Notes: a model not told the origin generated them from the sequence alone. A stretch of 64,000 bases of DNA from Paguma larvata (GCA_030068075.1 CM057842.1:40262659-40326658); one strand, 5' to 3'; positions 22,449-34,992 are shown, counted from the first letter of the stretch. Program-made: numbers and translations.

Positions 22449-22879
22449 TATATCTCTGTATCACTATATCTCTCTATCTCTAATTCTGTCTGCGTCTCTG
22501 AATGTATCTCTGAATCTATATCCGTCTGTATATCCTATTTATTTCACTTACTTATGCCATGCCAGTGCTTCTAGGTGTGAGCGGCATTAAATAGAAACGA
22601 CTTCACCCAGTCATACTTTCTCATAGATTTCTAGGAAGAACCAATAGACAGAGATCTTCAGAATGTACCTTTTTCGCCCCTAGTATTCGATACTACCTTA
22701 AAAAAATTTAAACCTCTTCCGTTGCTTGCTTTCTTTTTATGTCATTGTACCTGGCTGATATTCCTGTGTCCTTTTCTTCATCAATAATGTTTGATGATTT
22801 CTTAGCTGTCATTTGTGTAATTGTTTTTCTCGTCTCCAGAATAATGATAGTTAACCATTCATGAGGGCAAAAAACAGAT
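22449..22879. other. degenerate tctctgtatctctgaat-type simple repeat, then unique sequence
   Basis: Directly beyond the Tigger1 3' end, 22450-22535 is a decayed run of units such as 'tatctctgtatc' and 'tctctgaatctata'. After that nothing is recognised. Confidence 0.6.
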
Positions 22880-23055
22880 TGCATAATAATCAGTTTTAAA
22901 CATCCTACAACCATCTAATGTAGATTTTATTATTTTCATTTTACAAGTAAGTAAATTCAGGTAAAGGAAGCTTCAAAAAAGTGTAAATAACCCATAGCTA
23001 GTTTTTAGCACATATAGGGTTTGAATTAAGATCTTTGTGACTCTAAGTCTCCATT
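22880..23055 (-). repeat. MIR fragment
   Basis: Reverse-complement MIR words include 'ttattattttcattttacaa', 'aacccatagctagtttttag' and 'gggtttgaattaagatcttt'. Confidence 0.7.
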
Positions 23056-24689
23056 CTTACTCAGAAACGTAGATCCCTTTGCTCAAGTGGATGGTAAAAC
23101 AGTCAATTCTAGACTAACTGTCTTTGAGTCCCCCTCAACTTCAGCACAGGGACTTACGGAAAGTCACTAATCAGTAAAGGTTAATAGATGGATGGATAAA
23201 TGGGGGGGGGGGCGGGTGAAGGGATAAGTAGTCGCTTGTCTGGATACAGTAGTCAGTGGTTGTATTTAGCTGGTTAGGAAACAAAAGGAAGAGTGATACT
23301 TTATAAAAATGATGGATAAAAGAGTATTTTATTGGAAATATAATATACAATTTAACACTATGGCATATGTCATTCTGTGTTTCACATGGCCTTTTGTTCT
23401 TCCTGCTTTGTGATGTTTTTCTTGATTCCCTGTGTGTAGTTTAGCCAAGGGTCAGGTGATAATCTTTTTCATGAAAAGATTTAAGTAAATGTTTCACAAA
23501 ATATTTATTTTTATATATCTTACAATGTGTGCACTTGAAAAATATCTAAATGGTCTTTGTTGTAATAGTTTTTGAATAAATAGCAGTGTAACTGTTTCTT
23601 CTGATAAAACTTACGTGTTGTGTTGCAGTATGTGGATGACCAGTTTCTTGGCTGAAGTAAAATTGATTAGAACTCAAATCAGGACTGTGGTTTGTCTTAC
23701 ACTAATAAGAATATATATTTTTTCTTTAACCATCATTTCTCATTGTTATGTTTCAATATTTTGAAATGACTTTAAAAACAAGTGTGAAATGTTCCATGTA
23801 TACTAAAATTACAGTGACAATGTGGAAACCATTTCTACTTACTGTTAAAACCAAAAAGAAAAAGAAAAAAATAAGACTCTCTGAAAAGCAGAGGGATTCA
23901 CAGTGCACTGAGTTTATGTTGCATGCCAGATAGGACAGTATCCTGCCTGGAAGAAAACCAACCTCGTCGAACATAGAAAAGATGAAATGCAGTAAGTGTG
24001 AAAGACAAGATACTCTGGAGGATGAGGCTGATTTTAGGAAAGCTACAAACCAGAATTCACAGGTAGTTGAGCAAGTTTTTCCTCATACTTTTCCACAATT
24101 CCCTGATTAAAAGTAGGGTACACAGAGAGCCTGTCCATGGGCACCAAGAGGTCTGGAAACGGAGGTCAGGCAGGGACGAGTGGCAGACGGAATTAGAATT
24201 GTAGGCATTTTGTGATTATTACAAAGCAGAATGGGAAAGGAACGGTGAGATTGGGTCAAGCCTGTGCTGAAAACCAAAGGCAAAGAAATACTGATGGAGG
24301 ATATTTGTTGACGATATATTGTAAGTATACTTGGAAATGCAATAGGTCTATGCTGTCCTTCTGAAGGTTACTATTTGTACTTAAATAAACATCTGGTATT
24401 TAACAAAAATTTCTCATTTGGTAACAGAGAACTAGAAAACAAAGACACTGTTTTCCCCCTCCTCGCCAGTAACAGATATGAAAACAAAACAAAACAACAA
24501 ACAAACAAAACACCCAAAAAAACAAACAAAAAAAAACTGATAAATTCTGTCATTTGACTTTATATTAGAAAGCATCATGGCAGAAGCTAACATACATTCA
24601 AGTAAAATCTCTTTCCAATAAATATTCCTTACCTTCATTATGTTGTTTACAAAAGTCAGAGTGTTTGGTTCATATGAGATTCACTTTTA
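23056..24689. other. unique sequence with a G run and an A/C-rich run
   Basis: A GGAT patch with a ten-base G run lies at 23184-23216, and an (AAAC)n-type run is at 24484-24537. The paired plus/minus frames at 23748-23974 and 24371-24638 arise from these low-complexity tracts. No gene is seen. Confidence 0.5.
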
Positions 24690-24868
24690 CACTTAGAATT
24701 AACAAAGGTGTATGAGGAATCTTTTGGATGTGATGGATGTGTGTATTTGCTTGTGGTGATGGTATCATGGGTATACTGCATTTATCCAAATTCATCGAAT
24801 TGTATATTTTAAAGATGTGCAGATTTTGTATATCAATTATACCTCAATCAAGCTGTTAAAAAAAAAGT
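24690..24868 (+). mobile_element. L1M 3' tail
   Basis: Diagnostic tail words 'ggtatcatgggtatactgca', 'ccaaattcatcgaattgtat', 'cagattttgtatatcaatta' and 'acctcaat' precede an A run. Only the last 180 bases are present. Confidence 0.85.
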
Positions 24869-25224
24869 CAAATAGAACAAGTTTAATCCTGGGTAACTTT
24901 TTTCTAGTTCTTAATTATAGAAATTTACTATTTGGATTTTATAAGGAGTCCCTAAATTTTTCATAGGGACACTATAAGGGCAAATCAATGAATGAGCAGT
25001 AAATAATGAAACAACAGAAGCATCAAAGTTTTCAAATAGTATAAACATGTAAGAACATCTCTAAACATGGAATATCAGTGCTCACTTCAGCTATATGCTA
25101 AGTATGGAATGTCATATGACCACCAGTCAGCTATGAAATTGTTTAATATTTGATAATAGCAACACTAGGGTACCCAAAATCCAATTTATTCCTGTCACTT
25201 AATTATTTTAGAAAGCTGAAAGTG

Positions 25225-25444
25225 GGTCGCCTGGGTGGCTCACTCGGTTAAGCAGCCGACTTCGGCTCAGGTCATGATCTTACAGTCTGTGAGTTCGAGC
25301 CCCACGTCAGGCTTTGTGCTGATGGGTCAGAGCTTGGAGCCTGCTTCGGATTCTGTGTCTCCCTCTCTCTCTGCCCTTCCCCTGCTCACACTCTGTCTCT
25401 ATGTCTCTCAAAAATAAATAAAAACATTAAAAATAATTTTTAAA
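25225..25444 (+). mobile_element. felid SINEC, near consensus
   Basis: Flanked by the 13-base duplication 'aaagctgaaagtg' (25212-25224 and 25445-25457). The head starts 'ggtcgcctgggtggctc', the B-box region 'gtgagttcgagcccc' is intact, and the tail is A-rich. Confidence 0.97.
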
Positions 25445-25605
25445 AAAGCTGAAAGTGATAACTAAATTGAGTTTAGAAATCACTTAAAAAACAAAAACAA
25501 AAAAGAAAACAAACACAAATACCTCAGTGCACTACTGTGTTATCCCAAGTGTAAAACTTTTATTTTGTGTACTCTTTTAATTGTGGAGTTTAAATACGGA
25601 AATCT

Positions 25606-25788
25606 GGGGCGCCTGGGTGGCTCAGTCGGTTGAGCGTCCGACTTCAGCTCAGGTCATGATCTCACAGTCCGTGAGTTCGAGCCCCGTGTCGGGCTCTGTG
25701 CTGACAGCTCTCTGCCCCTTCCCCACTCATGCTCTGTCTCTCTCTGCCTCGAAAATAAATAAACATCAAAAAAAAATTAAAAAAAAAT
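25606..25788 (+). mobile_element. young felid SINEC with internal deletion
   Basis: A perfect 14-base duplication 'aaatacggaaatct' (25592-25605 and 25789-25802) and a near-consensus head 'ggggcgcctgggtggctcag' suggest a recent insertion. About 40-50 bases after 'gctgacagctc' are missing, joining it to 'tctgccccttccccactc'. Confidence 0.97.
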
Positions 25789-25800
25789 AAATACGGAAAT

Positions 25801-25842
25801 CTATCTATCTATCATCTAATCTATCTATCTATCTATCTATAT
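25801..25842. repeat. (CTAT)n microsatellite
   Basis: Two short blocks of CTAT units are separated by 'catctaat'. It abuts the right target duplication of the SINE at 25606. Confidence 0.95.
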
Positions 25843-26035
25843 CTTGGTATTGGCAAGGATTTGCAACTAGTGTAAAACTTTTATGTTTTGACTCTTTGCA
25901 ACGAGATTTGAGATTGAATCTTGAATCTGATATCCTCAAGCTGTGTATTATCAGTAGTGAAAGTGATGATGATGGAAGTAATAGAGATGTAGGCATTTTG
26001 TATGCATTATTTGTGAAAGTCCTAAGAGAAAGATA

Positions 26036-26275
26036 TATTTTAATGTTTTTATTTATTTACTTTTGAGAGTGTGTGTGTGTGAGAGAGAGAAAGAGCGAGA
26101 GCGAGAGAGAGAGCGCACATAAGCTGGGGTGGGAGGAAGGCAGAGAGAGACAGGTTCCAGGCTCTGACTTGTCAACACAGAGTCCATTGTGGGGCTTGAA
26201 CTCACGAACCAAACTGTGAGAACATGACCAGAGCCAAAGTCGAATGCTTAAGTGACTGAGCCACCCAGGCGCCCC
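26036..26275 (-). mobile_element. felid SINEC, reverse, with GT/GA expansion
   Basis: The purine tract of this copy has expanded into (GT)n-(GA)n around 26069-26113. The left flank 'cctaagagaaa' recurs after 26273. Its head ends 'gccacccaggcgcccc', close to consensus. Confidence 0.95.
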
Positions 26276-27289
26276 TAAGAGAAATATACTGTTAATTATC
26301 TTTTGTATGTGAAGAAACTGTAGGTTATATCAGTTTTAGTGATTTACAGTATTTGCTATTCTGATAAATGCATGGCTGAAATTACATCCCAACTGTATCT
26401 GGCTCAAAAAGTAAAAAAAAAAAAAAAGTCTTTTTCATTAAATAAGGATGCCATGCCAAAGAATATGTTCCTTGGTTTCCAAATTTAACCAAAATAATTG
26501 CAAGCACATGATTACAGTAGACGTTTCTTTGTTCTGAGTATTTATTACCAGTTTGAGCTAATTAGGTCACTGATTTCCATACTATCTGGAAATAGTCATG
26601 AAATGTTTTAGTACGTTTCTTTTCTTGGAAAATCTAACTCTTTCATTATCCTCAAAGTAACCTTTGATTTACTGTTGGAGTTAAATGTCAGAATTGGAGC
26701 CAAATCTGTCTGATTCCAAAATCTGTTCTCTTCTGACGGTCATGTTGTAATGTCTTGTTAAACATCTGAAATATGAAGGCCAATTGCAAGGGTCACTGTT
26801 GTTAAACTGTGAGGCTTTGTGCTCCCAGATGCAGGAGGGTAGATGAAAGCAGGCAATTCTTTGATCTGTTTTCTATTTAGGTTTAGCATCCATAGCTTTA
26901 TTTCCTCATGATTGTACATTTCATTATAGGATGTATTCATTTATTTTATTGCATCTTTCAAGTGTTCCCTGGAAGTTTGGTTATGCAGTTGAACAAATGT
27001 ATCACAAGGCATAAATTGGCTTTAATTATTAATGAGGTATGTAATGTAATGAGTTTTTACATCCTTTTGTTATTGTTTCTCTTGGGATTATAATTTAATC
27101 TTATTTTATAGAAACTATAAACAAATATAAAGTTTCCAGCTACACACAAATTGGTAGTAGTTTGTGTCTTCATAATAATTGACAATCGTGTGGATTTTGT
27201 TTTGTAAAAATATATTTGTCAGTTTTATTATAGGAGAGGCAGTAAGTTTACTTTTAAAATAAAGCTAACAAGTGTCTGTTTTAGACGGT
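26276..27289. other. mostly unique, one MIR-like piece
   Basis: At 26680-26755, 'attggagccaaatctgtctg' and 'attccaaaatctgttctctt' resemble an inverted MIR end. The remainder is AT-rich and unrecognised. Confidence 0.4.
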
Positions 27290-27479
27290 GAAGGTAAATA
27301 AATCACAAGACTTTCTGTCCCAAGATGTAGAGAAATATCACCAGATGTAGTTGACAAATTAATGAAGACAATGTGTGGGAAATGACACAAATTAATGAAG
27401 ACAATGTATGGGAGGTGAGGCCTTTATGGACATGATGGATCTTTCTTCATGAACCCACCAGGCTCACACACAGAAGACT

Positions 27480-29870
27480 GGGAAGAGCTCTCAGACTCCA
27501 CTGTAGGGTGGACCTAGGGGACGAGAGATACAGAATATACTTTATTCTCAAGTGCACATGAGACATTCACCAAACTGGGTTGTAATCTGGACCATAAAAC
27601 AAACTATAACAAATTTAAAAGAATGGGGATCATAGAAAGTGTGTTCTTGGGCCATAATGGAATAAAACGAGAAACTGATAACAGAAAAAATATCTGGAAA
27701 AGCCACAATAATGCGAAATTAAATGTACTTTAAGGAGAAAGTCTAAAGAAAAGTAGTAAAATATTTGAAGTGAAAATTTTTAAAAATATCAAAATGTGTG
27801 GGATGTAGGTAAAGCAGTTCTTAGAGAAAAAATGTCTATCATTAAAAGCTTAATTTAGAAAATAGTGAAGAAGTAAAACCAATAATCTGTGCTTCCATCA
27901 TGAGAAATTAGAAAAGGAAGACAGCACTAAATGCAATGAAATTAGTATGAAGGAAATAGAGCAGAAGTCAATGAAAGTAAATACAACAATAATAGAGAAA
28001 ATCAATGAAAATGAAACAAACAATTGATATTTTAAAGTCTTGAATAAAATAGGTAAACATCTAGTCAGAAAGATCAAGAAAATACAAATAGATTACCAAT
28101 GTCATCAAAGAAGGACATGTCACAAACATCAAAATGATAGTAAGGAAATAGTATTAAAAAGTCTGCCCATAAATTTGAAAACTTAGATGAAATGAACACA
28201 TTTTTGAAAGACTTTATGAAAACTCAAGATGCATAGGTTATGTGAATAGCCTTCTATCTACAAATTAAATTGAATTCTTAGTTATAAACCTTTGCGGCAA
28301 AAAGAAACTTAAGACCCAAATGTTTTAAACAGTGAATTCTGCCAAATAATTCAGGGATGCGTAATATCAACACTACACAATTTCTTTTAAAAAAAAATAG
28401 AAGAGGAATGAAAACGTCCCAGTTTTTCATGAGATTAGCATAAAATCTGTAATCTCAAACAAGGCATTATTTGAAAAGAAAACTATAGATCAACATCTCT
28501 CATGAATATAGCTGCAAAAAAATTATCCACCAAACATTAGCAAATCAAATCTAGGAATACAGAAAAAAGGATAATGCACCCTGCCCAAGTGGGTTTTGTT
28601 CCGGTATGTAAGCCCGGCTCGATTTTGGAAAATCAGTGTAATTCATCATAATAAATAAATGGATTCAACCTTAATAAAAAATCTCAGTAAACTAAGAATA
28701 GAAGAAAATCCCATATACTATTCAGTTTAGACTTATCAGGACATCAGAAAACCTAAGCAAACATCTTATTTAGCAGTGAAGGATTGAATTTTTTCCCTCT
28801 GAGCTCAGACAAAAGGCAGGGGCATTTTGTCTCATCATCTCTATTCAAAATCATTTTTATGTAAAGTTCTAACCATTATAAAATAAATGAAAGGCATACA
28901 TGCAGTTTGGAAAAGAACTTAAATCATCTCTCTTCAGATGACATCTGTCTGTGTTAATTATCCCAGAGATCCACAAAAATCCCCACAACTAATAAGTGAA
29001 TGTTACAAGTTGTCAGGTAACAAAAAGTTTGCTTCTGTATACTAGCAATGCACTGCAAAAATACAAAATTTAAAAATCAAAACATTTTTAAAAGCACTAG
29101 AGCATGACCCAATTAATATATATCTAACAGGAGAGGAACAGATTCTGCATGCTAAGACCACAAAACACTAATGAAAGAAATAAAAGAAACTGTAAATAAA
29201 TGCAGAGAAATACCATGTTCATGAATTAGAGGACTTGATATAATTAAGATACCATTTCTGCCTAATTTGGCCTGTGGGTTCAGTACAATCTCAGGATTCC
29301 AGCAGGCTTTTTTTTTTTTTTTTTAATTGTTGTTGGTAGGTATTTACAAGCCAATTCTATAGAAAGACAGAGACTAGAGTAGCCAAAATTATATCCACAA
29401 TAATGGAGGAGTACCTAGGTGGTCATTGAAGTGTCCTCCTCTTGATATTGGCTCTCGTCATGATCTCGTGGTTCATGGGATAAAACCCCATGTCAACATA
29501 GAGCTTGCTTGGGATTCTTTTTCTGTCTCTCTGTCTCTCTGTCTCTCTGTCTCTCTTGAAAATAAATAAATAAACATTAAAAATAACATAAAACCATATC
29601 TGGCATATTTTCTTAGTTACAGCTGGAATTGTTTTATTTTAGGTCTTTTGGGATTTTATAGACATTCAGTAATGATACATGTTGCAGTAGTCCATTTTAG
29701 ATCTCATAAAGCTACAAGAATCACAGTCGTGTGGTATTGCTAAAAGAACAGACACATAAATCAGTGAAATTGAATAGAGATCCCAGAAATAAATTCGTGA
29801 AAATACAGTCATTTGATTTTTGACAAAGAGACAATTCACTGGAAAAAATAAGGATATTTTAGCAAAACAT
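27480..29870 (+). pseudogene. L1 ORF2 relic (endonuclease/reverse transcriptase)
   Basis: No open frame above about 60 codons survives, so this is a deep fossil. The order of endonuclease, reverse transcriptase and later ORF2 words is kept, so there has been no internal inversion. About 110 bases right after the SINE (29593-29700) do not match L1 as I know it and may be another small insertion. Confidence 0.75.
29407..29592 (+). mobile_element. diverged SINEC within the L1 relic
   Basis: The head 'aggagtacctaggtggtcat' is diverged. 'cgtcatgatctcgtggttca' and the 'aaaataaataaataaacatt' tail are clear. Its CT tract has become a (GTCTCTCT)n array at 29524-29557. Confidence 0.9.
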
Positions 29871-29880
29871 ATAAACTGAA

Positions 29881-32800
29881 AAATACTTTATACTAGATTT
29901 ATCTTAAGTTCATACGGTTTTAGTGTTATAATCATTGAATTGGATCTGGAGTATTAAGAAAGCTTTTGTTTTTGTTAATTTGAAATAGAAGGATAAAGAA
30001 CTTATGAAAGTTGAGTCTACTTAGGAAAAAGGAAGATTAATATGTGTAATAAGAGCTTACGTTGAAAATGTCCAGAATGTTAAAATTGAATTGCTTGTAC
30101 AGTTGCAGGATGCATAGAATAGTGTATGTACAGAAGTGAGAACGGATTGGGTTTGGTGTATTTTATTGCACAGATATGTAGAGGGAACTCGGAAAGTCTA
30201 CGGTGGTGGTAGTTTATGGATAGATGCGTGTTCCCCCTAACTTTCATTGCTTCCTTTAGAGTAAGATAGAGGGAAAGAGAGAGACAAACAGAAACAGAAA
30301 TGATGGGTTGGTAGGGAAGGAAGAGACAGAGGAAAATAAATTCATGACACAGAAACTGATCACAACATAAAATGGGTCCCTGCCTTTATTTCCTCCAAGG
30401 ACAAATGTCACAATATTTTTTTAAAGCAGCAGGATGCTAAGCAATAGAAAAAAATATGTGTAATACAGTTGATTTTCAAAGTCTTCAAAAGTGGCATAGA
30501 TCTGCAATAAGAAGGTATTTGAATGATAAACTCAACTGATCAAAATTAGTATCATGCAGGCATGTTATATTCTGTAGAATTTGTTAGAATCTTCTGTTAA
30601 TGTAGTTGTGTTCTGGAACAGAGAGAGCCTGATAAATGAACTCTTATGGTATTGCACTGGTTACCATTTCCAATAAAAAAAGATTAAAGAACACTTTGGA
30701 ATTTTCTCCTGTACTACCTATCCAGGTATACCTACTGAATACAGTGCGTGCTGTGCCAGAGACTCACCAAAACTGTCATTAGTTTACCATGATAGATTCT
30801 AGGAAAAGATGTGTTCTGTTAGCAGCTTTCTGGGGAGCCCTGGGTTTCACGGAAAGGGGTGTATGAGAGTGTCTCATGTTTTGTGTTATGTTTATCTGTT
30901 TTATTTCTTAAAACTCTGTGTAAGAGATTATTTATGTTACATTCTATTTCAAAGATAGGGGTATGGCTGGCTCCGTGGCTAACAAGTCTAGAAATTATAG
31001 GTCTTAGTACTTAGGAAGTTTTATATGTACATCTTGTTAACTTCTATCAAGACTGAAGGCCTGCATCTCCCATTAGAGTTAACATAATTTTGTAAGTAAT
31101 TCCATACACAATGTCAGCTTATTCTTACTTACATAATGCTGAATTTAAAATTTCAAAAATACATTTCGAAGTGAAGGTGGGCAGCAATAGCAGAATTGGA
31201 TGTACCGTTAAACATTGAGTCGGTGCCTGGCTTATTGTAACATTAACTCATATGTGATAGGCATTATGTATGAATAAATATTCTAGCTAGACATATTAAT
31301 GGCACTATTGTTGTCATGGGATTATTAAAACAATGTATAATAACAAATCATTTCAAAATTCAAGGTAAAATTACCTAATAAGCAGAGACATTAACTGAAA
31401 GTCCTATTCGGCAAATACATGAATAATAATTTAAAAATGCAATTAGGACAAAATTTCCCTGAGGACATTGCAGAAGTACACTTTTAAGGATGCTTGGAAA
31501 ACAGAAAGTTAAAATAGTAATATGTACAGAAGGATAAAACTTTAAATAGCTAGTGCACATCTAGTGACGGGATGACAAAGAACATAATCTTTTTAGGGAT
31601 ATAATTTAAAAAACCTTGTTTTCTCTCTAATTATAACGCTTCCAAGCCTGGTTCTAACATTATGTAAATGTGGAGTAACCTATGGAATTTGAGTAATATA
31701 CAAATTAAATAAATAGTATTTATTATGTCAGAAGCATTTACTACAGAATCTCAAGTTTTACCTTTTCCCTCCCCTAAGTTTGGCTTAGTATATCCTGTAG
31801 AGAAAGATAAAAAATTAAGTCACATTTTTATTTTTTTCCAGTTTTTTGTTTGACAATTATTATTTATTTTACTCCTAAGGAGATTCCCCGATTCTGTTGG
31901 GCTTACAAGTCTTTTGTGCTGCAGATTTTTTGTGGTCCCTGTGATGTTGTTTGAACTTGGCTCACCCAAGTCAGAGCAGCTTTTCAGAATGGTCGTTATA
32001 CAAAGAATTGATTTTCCATGCCTCCTTTGCTCACATCCGCAGTTCTGTGTCCTGAAGAGCATTTATTCATGTACTCATTCAATAAATGATTATTTATCAG
32101 GAAGGTACCATTTTCCAGGCACAGCTAAGCATTTTTCTACAACATACTTACAGATTTACGTTATCAGATACATTATACCCTGGAGTCCCTTTAATTTTTA
32201 ATATTTTGTATCCTGTGGTCTTGAGCTAGGGTCCTTGCTAAAGCTGATGGTATAATACTCTTATTATCATTAACTAGCATTTTTCGAACACTGATTTTTG
32301 TGCCCAACACTGTAGTAAGCACTTTATAGTTATTATTGCTTTCATCTTGTTTGCCGCCTTCTGAAGTCTTTTCTTAAGAGGATGACAGTTGTACTGGTGG
32401 ACGTTTGGGTTATTAATGGGAAGAACCTGAACAGAATAAGTTGTCATTGGTCCCTCGTGCAAATTTCCAAGGATAGTAATTAGCTGGCATTGACTTTTGA
32501 GTCAAAGTCACTGGTCATGACCACAAGGTCCATTGTTTTGTATTCTAAATTAGGCTTTTATTTGCACACTGTCAGAGATTTGTTTTAGAAAATGACATAA
32601 TTAGTTACTGAGTAAAACTGTAAGACACAATTTGAGTCTAATGGAGAAACAATAAGATTGTTTTCAGAAAAAAGAGAGAATCACTTAACTTTAAATTTCC
32701 TAGAAACCAATATTAATGCCTTAGTAACCTCACCGTTCCCCAGAACATGGTAGATGTTATAATTAGTAGAATAATGAAATATTTGATAATTGAACAGTAG

Positions 32801-33444
32801 GACAGAGTTGATATATCTGTAATTCAATTTGTTCCTTCTCTAGTGGTAGTAAAATATTGCATATTGAATTAAATAATTAGTGATGTAGTATGCCAGTGAG
32901 CAAAATTAGTGTAAAAGTGATTGTTTTAAATGATTAGAAAACAAAACAATTTCAGGTAATTGTCCATTGATTTAGTAATGAAAATAATAGAGTGAGAATA
33001 ATATTAATTAATATAACAAAGGTCAAATTTTATGACAAGAAAGGGAAAATATAGCAAATTAAATAAATATTTATTTTGACATCTCTTTTATTATTTCTCC
33101 CATATTATTCCATTCTTGATATAACTCTTCAAAATATTTTAATGCAGCATATTAATATATATATTTTTATTCATAATATGAAATAACTTCTGGCTATAAA
33201 ACAGAATATGTTCTAACAAACGTGTTGACTTTGGGGATTAATGTTCTTTTAAAGACAGAGAGTACAATATTTTAAAGTCATAAGAATAATGCATCTCACA
33301 CAAGGTAAGTTTCCATTACAAACTGTTTTTAGAACAATTATTTAAAAATTGTAGTTTTGTGTGTCTTTGTGTGTTTGTAAATGTCTTTATAATGGATTTA
33401 GTACAATAATTGAGATATTTCTCAATGATCCTTCATTTTCTGTT
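29881..33444. other. repeat-poor AT-rich unique block
   Basis: This is the longest stretch without a SINE (about 3.6 kb). A MIR piece lies near 32268-32350, and a weak inverted L2 end near 32070-32140. No exon, CpG-rich patch or RNA gene was seen. Frames such as 31914-32201 (95 codons) have no recognisable product. Confidence 0.5.
32268..32350 (-). repeat. MIR fragment
   Basis: The words 'actagcatttttcgaacact' and 'gtagtaagcactttatagtt' match the reverse complement of the MIR 3' end. Confidence 0.6.
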
Positions 33445-33651
33445 TTTTTAAAAAATTTTTTAATGTTTATTTATGAGAGAGAGAGAAAGTGCACATGAGT
33501 AAAGGAGGGACAGAGAGAGAGGAGACAGAAGATCCAAAGCAGGCTCTGCACCAGCAGCAAAGAGCCTGATGTGAGGCTCAAATCCACGAACCATGAAGGA
33601 ATGACCTGAGCTGAAGTCAGACACTTAACTGACTGAGCCACCCAGGCACCT
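33445..33651 (-). mobile_element. felid SINEC, reverse orientation
   Basis: A T-rich tail, 'taatgtttatttatgagag', GA tract, 'aggaatgacctgagctg' and 'gactgagccacccaggca' are all present in reverse. The core has a small change ('gaaggaatgacc'). Confidence 0.95.
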
Positions 33652-33764
33652 TGTGTTTTCTTATTCTTAGTAACAGAAAATACCAAAACTTAAGGGGTAG
33701 TGAGAAAACTATTATTCAGAAAATTATGAGTTCTAAATATACTTATGAAATTGCATATAGTGCC

Positions 33765-34120
33765 TGGCTATAGTCGAATTGTGTACTCCTCAAAATTGTA
33801 TATGGAAGCCCTCACCTTCCCGCTCATGTGTGGTTTTTGGAGATGCAGCTTTTGGGAGGTAATTAGGCCATGAGGGAGGAGTCTTCATCATGGGATCAGT
33901 TGCCCTTAAAAGAAGAGATGTCAGAGAGAGAGCTCTCTCCACTTGCATACAAAAAGGAGATGAGCGAGCGCACAGCAACGTGATGCCTGTTCCCACGCAA
34001 GGCACAAAACGCCTCAGAACAAAACCTGCCTTTCTGGCACCTTGATCTTGAACTTCCAGCCTCCACAGGGCTTAGCCCTTCAATCTCTTGTATTTTGTTT
34101 TAGCAGCCCACGCTAAGACA
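33765..34120 (+). mobile_element. MaLR LTR, MST-like, solitary
   Basis: It begins TG ('tggctatagtcgaattgtgt') and ends 'cacgctaagaca'. Between are 'tttgggaggtaattaggcca', 'catgagggaggagtcttcat', 'cagttgcccttaaaagaaga', 'ctggcaccttgatcttgaac' and 'cttccagcctccaca', the ordered blocks of MST/MLT1 LTRs. 'tgcc' occurs just outside each edge. It has no internal MaLR sequence. The old LTR is non-coding, and its antisense 71-codon frame is meaningless. Confidence 0.88.
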
Positions 34121-34649
34121 TGCCTTGAAAGGCTTACGTGGGGAGGACCTATAGGAGTTGAGTTATAAAGCAGTAGATAGACCTGTAGACGCATACTGGT
34201 TTTCAGATAGAATTCTCTGCAGCTTCCGTGGAACCCACTCTTGTGTTTCTGCTCATTTCTCACTGGTTTCCCACTGCCTTTCACTTTGTTCTTCTTTTCC
34301 CCGCCTCCGTTCAGGCGTTACCCTGCATGTTCCCCCTGTCCCCGTGACGCCCATTGCCTCTGATCACTAAGCTCCTGGATGTTGTTTTTATTTTCTCCTA
34401 TTGCTCGCTACCCTGTGATTTTAGTTCGGTTTTGGATGTGTATCTTGAAGTCATCATATCTGTGATTCAACTCGTCTTTGCTGAGACTTCTCCTGTCCCT
34501 TTACTTCCTTTGTTTGTCGTTAACATAATTCTTCCAGGAGCTCAAACTGAGTCACTTTCATACCCTTTTCTCCCGAATACATCCTTTTTGTCTCTGTCTA
34601 CTTTTAGGTCTTGAACATAGCAACAGTTGTACTGAATGTTGTATAAAAA
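34121..34649. other. unique sequence
   Basis: About 530 bases rich in C and T, with two overlapping plus frames (34158-34614). I see no protein family, splice site context or named repeat. Confidence 0.4.
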
Positions 34650-34860
34650 CTGTTAAATCTCTAGGATACTTACTCTGTGTAAGATTCTGTACTAGGCATT
34701 TTAGCATCTGTTCTCTTGTTTCATACCACCAGCAACCTGTTAGAGTATTATATTTATTATTACTCATGAGAAGGAAGATATAAAAGATGTACGCTTTAAC
34801 TTTACATACACAGCTAGGAAGTTTCAGAACCAGAATTTGAAACCACTCATTTTAATGGCC
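34650..34860 (-). repeat. MIR fragment
   Basis: Reverse-complement MIR words: 'taggatacttactctgtgta', 'attatatttattattactca', 'acacagctaggaagtttcag' and 'aaccagaatttgaaacc'. Confidence 0.7.
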
Positions 34861-34974
34861 AAACTAGCACCCTCATTACACATTCACTAATCCTTTCCTA
34901 TTTTCTATGCCTCTCTTCTCATTTCTGTCCATCTCACAGAAGCACAGAAGTGAGTGGGTCATGCTCTTAAAATA

Positions 34975-34992
34975 TGTGTGTGTGTGTGTATA

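Larger units (their letters stand above)
27290..29880 (+). mobile_element. old L1 (L1M-type) fragment, mainly ORF2
   Basis: The plus strand follows LINE-1 ORF2 from the endonuclease part ('aagtgcacatgagacattca', 'taacagaaaaaatatctgga') through the reverse-transcriptase part ('tatagatcaacatctctcat', 'ccaagtgggttttgttccgg', 'attcatcataataaataaat') to the later part ('gtggtattgctaaaagaaca', 'gatttttgacaaag'). It lacks 5'UTR, ORF1 and a clear 3' end, and is cut by a SINE at 29407. A local duplication of about 28 bases occurs at its left edge (27350-27414). Confidence 0.88.
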
